From contig NC_080546.1 of assembly GCF_028640845.1 (NCBI RefSeq), positions 74,060,051 through 74,124,050 of the forward strand: DNA of 64,000 nucleotides, in the 5' to 3' direction. The notes under the pieces are model-generated. The model saw only the letters and a program-made list of their open reading frames with translations. It searched no databases and had not been told where the DNA came from. The stretch's first letter is position 1; each line of letters starts with the position of its first letter. Below are positions 21,340-33,100 of the stretch, piece after piece. The stretch is from Ahaetulla prasina. Taxonomy: Eukaryota > Chordata > Lepidosauria > Squamata > Colubridae. Made by a program: the position numbers and the translations under genes.

Positions 21340-21940
21340 TGAATGCCAGACAAGGAATATTGGATAGAAACTGAACAAGGAGAGACTGAACCTAGAAATA
21401 AGGAGAAATTTTCTGACAGTGAGAACAATCAACCAATGGAACAGAAGTTGCCTTCAGAAGTTGTGGGAGCTTCATCACTGGAAACTTTCAAGGACTGCCA
21501 TCTGTCAGAAATGGTGTAGGGCAGGGGTGTCAAACTCAAGGCCTGTGGGCTGGATTTGGCCGCCAGGGTGCTTAAATCTGGCTGGCAGGCCCAGCCTACA
21601 AATATCAAAGGCCCATCATGCCTCCACTGCCTCCTGCAGCACTCTACCGGCCAAAAATTGGTAGCACAGAGGCCTCACGAGGCCCCTCGCAGCCTGTTTT
21701 CAGCCTCCCCAGCCTCCAGCAGCACCCTGCCAGCCGTGCTCCGCACCCCATTTTGGCTGACAACGTGCTACAGGAGGCGTTTGTTGTGTCGTGTATTCCC
21801 CCCTCACCGGCCTGCAGAAGAGAACTACAGTGCTGATCTGGCCCTCAAAGAAATCAAGTTTGAAACTCCTGGTGTAGAGTCTGCTGCTTGGTGGGAGATT
21901 GGACTAGATGACCTACAAGGTCCCTTCCAAATCCGTTAAT
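21340..21940 (+). mobile_element. Second CR1 LINE 3' end, interrupted by a hAT element
   Basis: A separate, more diverged CR1 tail follows the previous one: GGAGAAATTTTCTGACAGTG, GAAGTTGTGGGAGCTTCATC, then ATGGTGTAGGG. It continues after the 21522-21871 insertion with GGGAGATTGGACTAGATGACC and AAGGTCCCTTCC. 5' truncated. Confidence 0.8.
21522..21871. mobile_element. hAT element, family Y, 350 bp
   Basis: Left end CAGGGGTGTCAAACTCAAGG, right end AAGTTTGAAACTCCTG. TSD GTGTAGGG (21514-21521) and GTGTAGAG (21872-21879), 7 of 8. The site is the same CR1 position hit at 20965. The interior has CTGGATTTGGCC...ATCTGGCCC inverted sub-ends, a CCTCC-rich middle and no transposase. Confidence 0.88.
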
Positions 21941-22745
21941 CTGTTTATAGGGAAACTTTTCTCCACTTTTATAATATTAGAAGCCAAAACCAAAACCAAA
22001 ATCATTCACTGAAGTCAAACTGAAGGAATAAAGAATCCCTATAAAGGAAATACTTTACATATTACACTAGTATCATTGCATTTACCATAAGTATGTTATT
22101 ATAGGATATTGCTGAGAAAGATTGTAGGGCAATGACATTATACAGTAGTTGTCCAGCCACAAAGCTCTCAATAAAAAATGATTGATTGTTTACGCTCTCT
22201 CTCTCTCTCTCTCTCCCTCCCTCCCTCCCTCTCCCTCCCCCCCCCCACATAATCACAAACATAGCACTTGTCTATAGTTTCTACAGCAGCTGGGTCTTTC
22301 ACAAGATAGCACAGCTGGAACTTCTTGTACCAGTAATACACAAGTAATATGCTATATGAATTTTAGCATTGTCAAGTCACCACTATCTTATCACTGAAAG
22401 ATCCTTTTAGTGCAAGAATTTCATGTCAACGTAGATTATGTTGTTTGGTTAATATAAGCTATCTGTTCAGATTGGAACAATACATGCTAATTTAACATTG
22501 GATCTACTTCTACTAATGACATACAGCAGAACCTATTATGTTATCTGTCTTATTAAATTACAGTTTCTTAAAATGGTTATGAACAGCAAATCTTCCCCTA
22601 CCATGTCCAGACTTTTATAGCTGGACTCAAATCCAGAAAAATGTAAGTAGTAGTAGATGAACTCATTTGCTGATGGGCAGAACATTTAAAATGATTGGTT
22701 TTCTATTAACGAAGAATGAAGAACATCTGATTCATGAGTGGAACT
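21941..22745. other. Unique sequence with a CT-rich tract
   Basis: A pyrimidine run of (CT)n then (CCCT)n then C9 sits at about 22194-22249. The rest is unassigned. Confidence 0.5.
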
Positions 22746-23296
22746 TGTTGTGACCCAGGTTCCCGGACTCGGACTCCTGGAGGAGGATGATTCAGAAAGT
22801 GAGGAAGAGGAACTGGCAAGGCCTGCTTCCCCTGGGCCCTCTCCCTCCCTGGCACCCACCCAGGAGGAGGAGGAGGGGCTGGCAAGGCCTGATGCCCTCG
22901 GGCCGTCTTCTGATTTGGCAACGTCCCAAGAACAATCTTGGCTTGATGCATAACTGCGCAGACGTGACCGGCGCGTACAGCAGAGGAGGCATTGGGACAA
23001 AGTCAAAGAATGATGAGTCACGGAGTGACACCCACAGGGGCTATAAAGCAGGAGGCGGAACATCCTGGCTTTTTCTCTTGGACAAAGCAGTGAATTTGCG
23101 TGGGCAAACTGTTTCAATGGAGGAAAGAATATATTCGTAAGTAACTCTGGCCTTATCTATAATTTCCTAGTTATCTCCAGAGACTTGGCAGGCGCGTGGG
23201 TAGACGTGGCCAGAACATTTATTTATGTAAATAAACTTGAAAAGAAGGCCTTTGACTCACTCTTTGTTGGGGGTATTGGGGGAGGGAAACAGAACA
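22746..23296 (+). mobile_element. Solo LTR (551 bp, 5-bp TSD)
   Basis: Begins TGTTGTGACCCAGG and ends AACAGAACA (TG...CA). The pentamer GAACT flanks it at 22741-22745 and 23297-23301. U3 contains an acidic GAGGAGG repeat and a TGAGTCACG AP-1-like site. A TATA-like GGCTATAAAGC lies near 23038-23048 and an AATAAA near 23229-23234, in the right order for a plus-oriented LTR. No internal region, so it is a solo LTR. The start is shared with the LTR at 11629. Confidence 0.8.
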
Positions 23297-23424
23297 GAAC
23301 TTCTCTCTTTGTAGCTGATAGGCTGCTATCCCAAAGGTGCTTTTTCAAGAGGCAAATTGGACTTTCTGGTTTTTGTTGAGAAGTTGGAGCTCTGCTTTCC
23401 ACAGAATGTTTTCTGCCATGTGTC

Positions 23425-23705
23425 CAGTGGTGCGCTGCAACTGGTTTAACAACTGGTTCTGTGAGCGCGCGCTTGAGCGCAGTGTTCAAAATACAGCAAT
23501 TTGAAGTTCAGCTGCTTACTTTCTAAGGCAGCCCCAGTAAGTAGCATAGCGGAAGCGCAGAAATCAGCTGTGTTCTGTGAATCAGCTGAGCCAGAAAGAA
23601 GGAAATATAGGACAGGATAGAGCAGGGATGGGTGGGCGGGGCCAGCTGATCGTTGGAACTGCCAGTTTGCCCGAACCGGTCCGAATCGGCAGCAGCCCAC
23701 CATTG
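23425..23705. mobile_element. hAT-type element, family W, 281 bp
   Basis: Ends CAGTGGTGCGCTGCAACTGG and GCAGCAGCCCACCATTG, perfect TSD CATGTGTC at 23417-23424 and 23706-23713. Internal AACAACTGGTTCTGTGAGCG and the CAGCTGATCGTT region match the subfamily at 37285. Confidence 0.9.
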
Positions 23706-23965
23706 CATGTGTCCCTTCACAGTTGACCACAGGTGCAAACTGTTGGGGATGAGTCTGTGCTGTGTGCATTTCAAACTGAAGCTCAAATGGTTCCTGTAGT
23801 CTGCAATTTTTCTGGAAATCAGAAAGTCCAGTTGCCTCTTGAAAAGCACCTTTGAGACAACCATGACTTGGATGACTGAGAATCTTCATAGACATTGAAA
23901 GGCCGCTACTTTCTGAATTTTGTCATTTTTGTCAGCTGAGAAAAACAAGAGCTTTTATCCATTTT

Positions 23966-24354
23966 ACCGTACTTTTCGGAGTATAAGACACACCTTTTCT
24001 CCCCTTAAAAGAGGATGGAAATGTTGGTGCGCCTTATACACTGAATACATCCATTTTTGTCGTCCCAAAACAGGCCCGTTTTTTGCAAAAATGGGATGCA
24101 AAGAGGGTTTGGGAGGCCAGCAGAGTGCTCCTGGGGGCTGGGGAGGGCAAAAACGCAACACTTGGGGGTTTGGGAGGCCAAAAATGCACCTGTTTTTTGC
24201 AAAAATGGGATGCAAAGAGGGTTTGGGAGGCCTGCAGCGTGTTCCTGGGGGTTGGAGAAGACAAAAACCAGACGCACAGAGGCCAAAAACTATTTTTTTC
24301 TTGTTTTTCTCTTCAAAATTTTGGTGCATCTTTATACTCCGAAAAATACAGTAA
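23966..24354. mobile_element. Inverted-repeat DNA transposon with internal 114-bp tandem duplication
   Basis: Terminal inverted repeats are CCGTACTTTTCGGAGTATAA on the left and TATACTCCGAAAAATACAG on the right. The flanks share only TA, so a 2-bp TA TSD is possible but unproven. Inside, a unit around GTTTTTTGCAAAAATGGG...TTTGGGAGGCC is repeated at 24078 and 24192 (period 114). All open frames here derive from this duplication. A non-autonomous element of unresolved superfamily. Confidence 0.6.
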
Positions 24355-25420
24355 GTCATGTTGTTACTGTATAACATAGCCTTTTGATACGCAGAAGAAA
24401 GATCATATATTTGGTCTTTATTTGGATTAAATATTTAATATCAGGCAGTATTCATTAATTCCTGCAGAAATACTTAGTTTCATCTTCAGCAAACAACAAA
24501 GCAGCATTTGTGCTGAAGACAAATCCTAATTATGACTGCCAGGTGGAGAGACAGATGGTCCCTCTGAAGGCAAAATGATCTGATCCTTAAGGTTTTCTCC
24601 TTCTTCTTTTTCTTCTTTATATAATATTATGACTTCACGCGTGTGAAGCAGAAAAGAGAATGAAAGCCACCTTGATATATAGGATGTAGCAACAATAGTA
24701 GCTTACAGTGCTGCAATTCTGGATACGCCTATCCATTATTTAGATCACAACACATTTCTTGGCTTATTTGTTTGAATATTTGTTCTTTAATGCTGAAATG
24801 TAACAAGTACTCATCAGCAAAACACTGGCTCTCATATCCACTATTTATAGTAACTGTTTAGAAATGTTTATATACAGTACGTACTATGGCTATTCAGCAC
24901 GTTATAGATAAGGCTACTGTTTAGTGAAGTGTATTATAAAGTTCAATATGCAGAATCTGACATTGGACTGTATGGGTTCATTTTCTACCTGAATGGAAGA
25001 AACACAAAGCTCAGACTTCCAGATGAAGTATGGTGAACTAAAGGCAGCTCTGCAATAGTGGGGATAATGACTGTGTCAAAGACCAAACAACCAGCAAGTT
25101 GACTGGTTCCTTGGAACCTCTTGAGATAATGAATGGATGGGAGATTGTCTCCAAGTTCTCCGGATAGCTGCTCCTTGCAAGGAGTCTGCTGGACAATTTC
25201 CCATTGCTTTGAGCACCAAGCAATGATGGGATCTGATGTCTTGCTTGCAAGCCTTTAAAGAGAAATATCAATTTTCATACTTGATCTACAAAACAGGCTT
25301 CCCCACACTGGGGAAAAATAAAAAGAAAGAAGAATATATATATATATATTTATATTTATATTTATATTTGTAGGTTCGTAGGTTTTCGTAGGTTTCCAGA
25401 CATGCGTCTAAGAAGAATCT
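24355..25420. other. Unique sequence with an AT tract
   Basis: No genes recognised. An AT/TTTATA simple tract occupies about 25334-25370, just before the L2 begins. Confidence 0.45.
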
Positions 25421-25762
25421 TTGGGGGTTTTTAAATAAGTTTTTAAATAAGGGTTTTTTAAAGGGGGGCAGGGTAAGGATGGGTCGGGGGGGAAACCCGT
25501 CGGGGAGGGTATGTCCAGTCCCAGTGCGTGCTCACGGCACTACTTTAGATGGTCCGAAGTCAGGGGGGAGGGGAGTGTGCAGAGCGTAGAGTGTCATTCC
25601 ATCTGTATGGTAAGTGGGAGAGGCAGATATGGCGGAGGCAAGGGGCCGTATCATTCTTTGGGAGCACGTGTTCAATGTTTAAAGGCAATCACGTGCTCCG
25701 GCCCCTCAGTCCTTACTCGTTCCTCGAATGGTCAGGACCCTCAGGGCCTGGGTCTTCGATTT
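25421..25762 (+). mobile_element. L2 LINE (plus), 5' leader part before the nested L2
   Basis: This segment aligns, in opposite orientation, with 28745-29100 of the minus-strand L2. Shared blocks are AAACCCGT, GTAAGTGGGAGAGGCAGATA, GGGAGCACGTGTTC and CACGTGCTCCGGCCCC. It stops at GGGTCTTCGA exactly where the other L2's AAATA tail begins (read as TTTATT on plus). Its continuation is at 30191. It is therefore the front end of an L2 split by another L2. Confidence 0.8.
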
Positions 25763-25956
25763 ATTTATTTATTTATTTATTTATTTATTTGATTTTTATA
25801 CCGCCCTTCTCCCGAAGGACTCAGGGCGGTGTACAGGCAAAATAAAACAAGCAATACAAAATACAATTAAAATGCAATTTAAAAAACTTATTAAATTAGC
25901 CTGAGAATTTAAAAAATTACCTTACACTAAAAACCCCATTTAAAATTAATAAAAAT

Positions 25957-27647
25957 TTACCATTTAAAATTCAATTCAAGCCAGCCCAGCGAATAAAGGT
26001 GTGTCTTCAGTTCGCGGAAAGCCCGAAGGTCAGGTATTTGGCGTAAGCCGGGGGGAAGCTCGTCCCAGAGTGTGGGAGCCCCCACAGAGAAGGCCCTTCC
26101 CCTGGGGGCCGCCAGCCGACATTGTTTGGCGGACGGCACCCTGAGAAGTCCCTCTCTGTGAGAGCGTACGGGTCGGTGGGAGGCATGTGGTAACAGCAGG
26201 CGGTCCCGTACCCGGGCCCTAAGCCATGGGCGCTTTAAAGGTCGTAACCAACACCTTAAAGTGCACCCGGAAGGCCACAGGTAGCCAGTGCAGTCTGCGC
26301 AGGAGCGGTGTTACATGGGAGCTACGCGCGTAGCTCCCTCTATCACCAGCGCAGCTGCATTCTGGACTAACTGAAGCCTCCGAGTGCACTTCAGAAACCC
26401 ATGTGAGAGCATTACAATAATCAGCGAGAGGTAGCAGGCGCTGACTGTGCACAAGGCATCCCGATCAAGGAAGGGCGCAACTGCCGAACCAGGCGAACCT
26501 GGTGGAAGGCCCTCCTAGAGACGGCCGTCAAATGATCTTCAAATGACAGCTGATCATCCAGGAGGACACCCAAGTTGCGCACCCTGTCCTTTGGGGCCAA
26601 TAACTCGCCTCCAACAGTCAACTGCGGCTGCAGTTGACTGAATCGAGATGCCGGCATCCACAGCCACTCCGTCTTGGAGGGATTAAGCTTGAGCCTGTTT
26701 CTCCCCATCCAGACCCGTCGGCTTCCAAACACCGGGACAGCACTTCAACAACTTCATTGGGGTGGCCGGGGTGGAAAAATACAGCTGGGTGTCATCAGCG
26801 TACTGTTGATATCTCACCCGAAGCCACTGATGATCTCACCCAACGGCTTCATGTAGATGTTGAACAGCAGGGGCGAGAGAATCGACCCCTGCGGGGCCCC
26901 ACAAGTGAGGCACCTCGCGGCCGACCTCTGCCCCCCTGTCAACACCGCCTCCGACCGGTCCGGGGGATAGGAGGGGAACCACCAATAAGCAGTGCCTCCA
27001 CTCCCAATCCCCCAACCGGGCGCAGCAAGATACCATGGTCGATGGTATCAAAAGCCGCTGAGAGGTCTAATAGGACCAGGGCAGAGGTACCCCTGTCCCT
27101 GGCCGCCAGAGATCATCCACCAATGCGACCAAAGCTGTCTCCGTGCTGTATCCGGGTCGAAAGCCGGACTGGAGCAGGTCTAGATGACGGCTTCATCCAG
27201 GTATTGGGGTAGCTGTCGCGCCACAGCACTCTCTACAACCTTCGCAAGGCGAGGGTTAGAGACTGGACGATAATTTCCCAAAATAGCTGGGTCCAGGGAG
27301 GGCTTCTTGAGGAGGGGTCTCACCACCGCCTCTTTCAAGGCGGCAGGGAAAACCCCTTCCAGCAAAGAAGCGTTGATAATCCTCTGGAGCCAGCCTCGTG
27401 TCACCTCCTGAGTGGCCAGTACCAGCCAGGAAGGACACGGGTCCAGTAAACATGTCGTGGCGTGAAGCCTCCCCAACAACCTGTCCACGTCCTCGGGAGC
27501 CACAGGGTCAAACTCATCCCAAACCGGCTCAACAAGATGTGTCTCCTCTCCCTCGCTTGGGTCATCCCAATTTCGGTCCAGACCGTCCCGCAGCTGAGCG
27601 ATTTTATCGTATAGATAACCACTAAACTCCTCGGCTCGTCCCTGCAA
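25957..27647 (-). pseudogene. L2 reverse transcriptase and C-terminus, multiply frameshifted (nested copy)
   Basis: Recognisable blocks in order: KEAVVRPLLKKPSLDPAILG and NYRPVSN (thumb/fingers region), VWMGRNRLKLNPSKTEWLWM, LLDDQLSFEDHL, then SHVTPLLRRLHWLPVAFRVH and VGAPTLWDELPPGLRQ. They fall in different frames, with the YADD region itself off-frame. No active polymerase can be made. It belongs to the same element as the endonuclease frame at 27782-28879. Confidence 0.8.
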
Positions 27648-27781
27648 AGGGTCATCCGCACCTCCTGATGAAGGAGGCGGGTCACCGAAACAGGGCGGCG
27701 GGCGGTTATCTGCCGGCGCAATGAGGGTGGGCGTAGGGCCTCGCCTCCCTCATTGCCACTAGGTAGGTCCTAGAATAGGAC

Positions 27782-28879
27782 CTAACTAGTGTCGATCAAC
27801 CTCGGGCGACTGGACCTCCAGGTGCTCTCTAGGCGTCTTCTCCGGCGTTTCATCTCCCTCAGCCCCTCGGAGAACCAAGGGGCCGGACGAGATCTGCGCC
27901 AGAGGCCCCAAAGGCGCGACACGGTCCAAGGCCCCAGCGCGGCCTGTTCCCAGGCCACGACTAGTTCCTCAGTCGTGCCGTGGGCCAGATCCTCAGGAAA
28001 TGGCCCAAGCTCCGTCAGGAACCTCTCAGGGTCCATCAGGCGCCTGGGACGGAACCAACGTATAGGTTCCGTCTCCCTGCGATGGTGAGTGGCGGTTCGG
28101 AAGTCTAGGCGAAGGAGAAAATGATCGGACCATGACATTGGTTCTGTTACTAAATCATCTAATTCCAGATCATTTAACCACTGTCCAGAGATAAAAATCA
28201 AGTCCAGCGTCCCCCCCCCGGTGTGCGTAGGGCCATCATTTACTCGAATCAGGTCCAAGGCCGTCATGGAAGCCTGGAACTCCTGAGCTGCCGTCGATGA
28301 CAAGCCGGCTGATGGCAGGTTGAAATCCCCCATGACTACAAGTCTGGGGGTCTCAACCGCCACCGCGGCAAGCACCTCCAACAGCTCAGGCAGGGCTGTG
28401 GTCACGCAGCAAGGAGCCAGGTACGCGATCAACAAGCCCAACTGATTCCTATGGCCCCACCGCACATAGAGGGATTCACAGCCGGCAATCTGAGGAACAG
28501 TGGCCTCCCTCGGCTCTAGATCTTCCTTAATAACAACCGCCACCCCCCCACCCCTACCTTGGGCCCTCGGCTGATGAAATGCTCGGAAATCTGGAGGGCA
28601 CAACTCAACAAGGGGGACCCCCCCCTCTGGCCCCAACCAGGTCTCCGTAATGCCCATCAGGTCCGCGGACTCCCCCTGAATAAGGTCACAAATCAGGGGA
28701 GCTTTATTAGCCACGGACCGGGCATTACACAACATCAGCCGAAGATCCAAGCTCTGAGGATCATGACCGCCTGAGGAACGGGTAGGGACTGGGGGGCCGG
28801 AGCACGTGATCGCTTTCAGACATCGAACACGTGCTCCCAGATCTCGATACGGCCCCCCCGCCATATCTGCCTCTCCCAC
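27782..28879 (-). pseudogene. L2 endonuclease domain (nested copy), open for 365 codons
   Basis: An apurinic-type endonuclease (exonuclease-endonuclease-phosphatase fold) that would nick the target DNA. Motifs: CNARSVANK at about residue 51, ITETWL 77-82, GDFNLP 184-189, DLIFISG 226-232 and WSDHF 250-254, which include the expected catalytic Asn, Glu, Asp and His positions. The frame then enters the basic RRRRRLESTW linker and stops at LIDTS, where the homologous copy continues (EADRTLVRSF), so a frameshift separates it from the polymerase. The first ATG is not necessarily the native start. Confidence 0.85.
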
Positions 28880-29299
28880 TTACCGTACTGATTGAAAATC
28901 CCTCTAATCCTGGAACTGAGCCCTCCCCCCCTGCCTTCAGACCAGATGGAGTAGTGCATGAACAAGCACAGGGCTGGATCCCTCCCACGGGTTCTCTCCC
29001 CCACCGTCAGATCCCTCCCTCCCACCCTCCCCTTAAAATTCCCATTAAAATTCCCCTTAAAAAATCTATTAAAACAATTAATTAAAAAAACCCTGAGTCT
29101 CCTATTCTTGGCATGCCAACTCTCGGGGTTCCAAAACCCGTCCTCAAGATGGGCCCTCGATAGTGTGGAGGGCCAAACCCCCGAGAGTGGAATCTCGCAG
29201 GGCAAGAAGGTCAGCCGCTGTAAATGTCCGCATGATGAGAGTCCGGCAAGCAGACCCATCCTGGACCTGTCAAGATGGAAATTGACACACCAGTAATCC

Positions 29300-30190
29300 A
29301 GGTGGAAAACAGACGAGATAGTTCTTTGGCGGTGGGTGAAAAGCCGCCATGATTAAGTCAGAGCACCAACCCCTCCTATCCCGAGGGGTGGACTATGGAC
29401 GAAGGGAAGGGGGAAAGGATGAAGTCCTACAATAGTCAAGCTAGGATTGTCCAGGACCAACCTCAGTTCCCCCACTGGGGCCAAAGATCTTCAAAAGGTC
29501 CCCTTGCAGTCAGCCCTTAGGCGTCCTCTAAGATGGTAAAAAAGGCGCCCACACGGCCCGTGATCGTCCTATAAGTTGGCAAAAAGGCCGAAACACGTGC
29601 CTAATGGACCAGCCGCTCCACCGACGAGACGCCCCTCTCCCAATATCTGGGGGGGGCAAAGGACTCACAAGAGCCCCCACAGACGGCCATAGACGCCCTC
29701 AAGATGATAGGGAGGGCGTCCCCTAGGCCCGTAGATAACCCTCAGAGTGGTAGAAGGTAACCATCGGGTCTCTTCATGCCCGCTGAGCCAGGCCACCAGC
29801 TGGAGTAGGCCCCTCACCCGCCGGGCCTGCTGGGTCATGCCACCGCCGGACCCAGCCGCCCACCGACAGGCTAGGCCCCCACAGACCGGACCAGCCAGGC
29901 CGCCGCCACCGCCGCCACTGCCGACAGCACCACCATCGTCGCCGCCGCCGGGGAGAGAGAGCTCCAAGGCTCCTCCCGGAGCTCCTCCCGGAGCAACGCC
30001 AGGCCAGGCCGCCGCCGCCGCCGCAAACTCAGCCACCGCCGCCGCCGTTGGAAGATGCCAGGCTGCCCCCACCGCCGACACCGCAGACAAAGGGGCGAAG
30101 AGGAAAGGGCTCTAAGGCCCATCCTAAGGCAGAGCCGAGCCCGGCAGCCGCTGCCGCCATCGGCAGCCGCTGCCGCCATCGGAAAACCGG
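29300..30190 (-). promoter_or_regulatory. CpG-rich L2 5' leader
   Basis: The 5' end of the nested L2 is very rich in CG and GCC/GGC triplets, unlike the AT-rich surroundings. At its extreme 5' edge two 20-bp direct repeats lie at 30143-30182, each containing GATGGCGGCAGCGG on the minus strand. GATGGCGGC resembles the YY1-type element at the start of mammalian L1 leaders. Promoter function is inferred. The Ala/Gly/Pro-rich open frames in this leader look like composition artefacts. Confidence 0.55.
30143..30182 (-). repeat. Two 20-bp tandem repeats at the L2 5' terminus
   Basis: GGCAGCCGCTGCCGCCATCG occurs twice in tandem, ending within 10 bp of the L2-L2 junction. Tandem 5'-end monomers can serve as promoter repeats in LINEs; here only two units exist. 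Confidence 0.8.
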
Positions 30191-33100
30191 TCGCCGATTG
30201 ATGTTATGCAATGCCCAGTCCGTGGTTAATAAGGCTCCCTTGATTTGTGATCTGATTCAGAGGGAGTCCGCGGACTTTGCGGGCATTACGGAGACCTGGT
30301 TGGGCACAGAGGGGGTGTACCCCTGGTTGAAGTATGCCCTCCAGGTTTCCGTGCATTCCATCAGCCGAGGGCCCAAGGTAGGGGTGGGGGGGTGGCGGTT
30401 GTGATTAAAGAGAGCCTAGAGCCGAGGGAGTCCACTGGGCCTCAGATAGCTGGTTGTGAATCCCTCCTTTCTGAAGTGGGGCCATAGGAATCAGATGGGT
30501 CTGTTGATCACATACCTGGCTCCTTGCTGCATGGCTACAGCCCTGCCTGAACTACTAGAGGTGCTTGCCGGGATGGCGGTTGAGATCCCCAGACTTTTGT
30601 TCATGGGGGATTTCAACTTGCCATCGGCCGGCTTGTCATCAACGGTGGTCCAGGAGTTCCAGGCTTCCATAACGGCCTTGGACCTAGTTCAAGTAAATGA
30701 TGGCCCTACACACACTGGGGGAGGCACACTAGACTTGATTTTTATCTCTGGACAGTGGTTTAATGATCTGGAATTAGGAGATTTAGTGACGGAACCGGTG
30801 TCATGGTCAGATCATTTTCTCCTTCACCTAGACTTTCGGACCGCCGCTCACCATCGCAGGGAGACAGAGCCAATGCGTTGGTTCTGTCCCAGGTGCCTGA
30901 TGGACCCTGAGAGGTTCCAGATGGAGCTTGGGCCATTCCCTGAGGATCTTGCCCATGGCACGACTGAAGAACTAGTCGCGGCCTGGGAACGGGCCGCGGC
31001 TGGGGCTTTGGACCATGTCGTGCCTTTGCGGCCTCTGATCCGGCGTAAGTCTCAATTGGCTCCTTGGTTCTCCGAGGAGCTGAGGGAGAAGAAACGCCGG
31101 AGAAGACGCCTAGAGAGCACCTGGAGGTCTAGCCGTTCCGAGGCTGATCGGACACTAGTGAGGTCTTTTACCAGGACCTATCTAGTGGCAATGAGGGAGG
31201 CGAAACGTTCTTACGTTTCCACCCTCATTGCATCGGCAGATAACCGCCCGGCCGCCCTGTTTCGGGTGGTCCGTTCCCTCCTTCATCAGGAGGGATGGGA
31301 TGACCCCTTACAGGGACGTGCTGAGGAGTTTAACGGTTATCTATACGATAAAATCGTTCAGCTCCGGGATGGTCTGGACCAAAATTGCGATGATCCAAGC
31401 GGGATGACGGAGCCTCGTCTTGTTGAGGTTATTTGGGATGAGTTTGATTCTGTGGCTCTCGAGGACGTGGACAGGTTGCTGGGGAGGTTACATGCAACCA
31501 CATGTTTACTGGACCCGTGTCCCTCCTGGTTAGTACTGGCTACTCGGGAGGTGACACGAGGCTGGCTCCAGGGAATTATAAATGCTTCTTTGGTGGAAGG
31601 GGTTTTCCCTGCCGCCTTGAAAGAGGCGGTGGTGAGACCCCTCCTCAAGAAGCCTTCCCTGGATCCAGCTATTTTGGGGAATTACCGTCCAGTCTCCAAC
31701 CTTCGCTTTGTGGCGGAGATTGTAGAGAGTGTGGTTGCATGGCAGCTTCCCCAGTACCTGGATGAAGCCGTCTATCTAGACCCGTTCCAGTCCGATTTCT
31801 GGCCCGGTCATAGTACAGAGACAGCTTTGGTTGCGTTGGTGGATGACCTCTGGAGGGCCAGGGATAGGGGTTGTTCCTCTGCCCTGGTCCTATTAGATCT
31901 CTCAGCGGCTTTCGATACCATCGACCATGGTATCTTGCTGCACCAGTTGGAGGACTTGGGAGTGGGAGGCACCGTTTATTGGTGGTTCTCCTCCTATCTC
32001 TCCGACCGGTCGCAGACGGTGTTGACAGGGGGGCAGAGATCGACCGTGAGGCGCCTCACTTGTGGGGTGCCGCAGGGGTCGATTCTCTTGCCTCTCCTGT
32101 TCAACATCTATATGAAGCCATTGGGTGAGGTCATCAGTGGTTTCGGGGTAAGTTACCACCTGTACGCTGATGATACGCAGCTGTACTTTTCCACCCCGGA
32201 CCACCACAACGAAGCTGTCGCAGTGCTGTCCCGGTGTCTGGAAGCCGTACGGGTCTGGATGGGGAGAAACAGACTCAAGCTCAATCCCTCCAAGATGGAG
32301 TGGCTGTGGATGCCGGCACCCCGGTACAGCCAGCTGCAGCCGCAGCTGGCTGTCGGGGGCGAGTTATTGGCCCGAATGGAAAGGGTGCGCAACTTGGGCA
32401 TCCTCCTGGATGGGCGACTGTCATTTGATGATCATCTGACGGCCGTCTCCAGGAGGGCTTTTTACCAAGTACGCTTGGTCCGCCAGTTGCGCCCCTTCCT
32501 TGACCGGGATGCCTTATGCACGGTCACTCATGCTCTTGTCACTTCCCGTTTGGATTATTGAAATGCTCTCTACATGGGGCTGCCCTTGAAGTGCACTCGG
32601 AGGCTGCAGCTAGTCCAGAATGCAGCTGCGCGGGTAATAGTGGGAGCAACTCGTTGCTCCCATGTAACACCAATCCTGCGCGGCTTGCACTGGCTTCCTG
32701 TGGTCTTTCGAGTGCACTTTAAGATTTTGGTCACCACCTTCAAAGCGCTCCATGGCTTAGGGCCCGGGTACTTACGGGACCGCCTGCTGTTACCTCATGC
32801 CTCCCACCGACCTGTACGCTCACACAGAGAGGGCCTTCTCAGGGTGCCGTCCGCCAAACAATGTCGGCTGGCAGCCCCCAGGGGCAGGGCCTTCTCTGTG
32901 GGAGCTCCTACGCTCTGGAACAAACTTCCTCCTGGACTACGTCAAGTGCCTGATCTTCGGACCTTTCGCCGTGAGCTGAAAACACACTTATTTATTCAAG
33001 CGGGACTGGCATAATGTTTTTAATATTTTTAAATTTTTAACTGGGGTTTTATTATTTTAGGGTTCATAATTTTAAATTTTAAATTTTTAATTGTTGGCCA

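Larger units (their letters stand above)
25763..30190 (-). mobile_element. Near full-length L2 LINE (minus) nested in another L2
   Basis: Running right to left: a CpG-rich 5' leader with GATGGCGGC repeats (30190 to about 29300), a spacer, the endonuclease frame (28879-27782), broken reverse transcriptase frames, the C-terminal LHWLP/TLWDELPPGLR region near 26000-26350, the 3' hairpin CCGCCCTGAGTCC and an AAATA tail at 25763. About 4.4 kb, close to a complete element. CGATT occurs at both edges and may be a short TSD. Several frameshifts in the polymerase make it inactive. Confidence 0.82.

Noticed and set aside
22746..23296. Possible exon or promoter of a host gene (TATA, AP-1-like site, AATAAA)
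   Set aside because: TG...CA ends and the 5-bp GAACT duplication show it is a solo LTR.
29665..30179. Ala/Gly/Pro-rich open frames on both strands, possible ORF1 of L2
   Set aside because: They lie in the CpG-rich leader, appear in several frames on both strands, and show no zinc knuckle or coiled coil.
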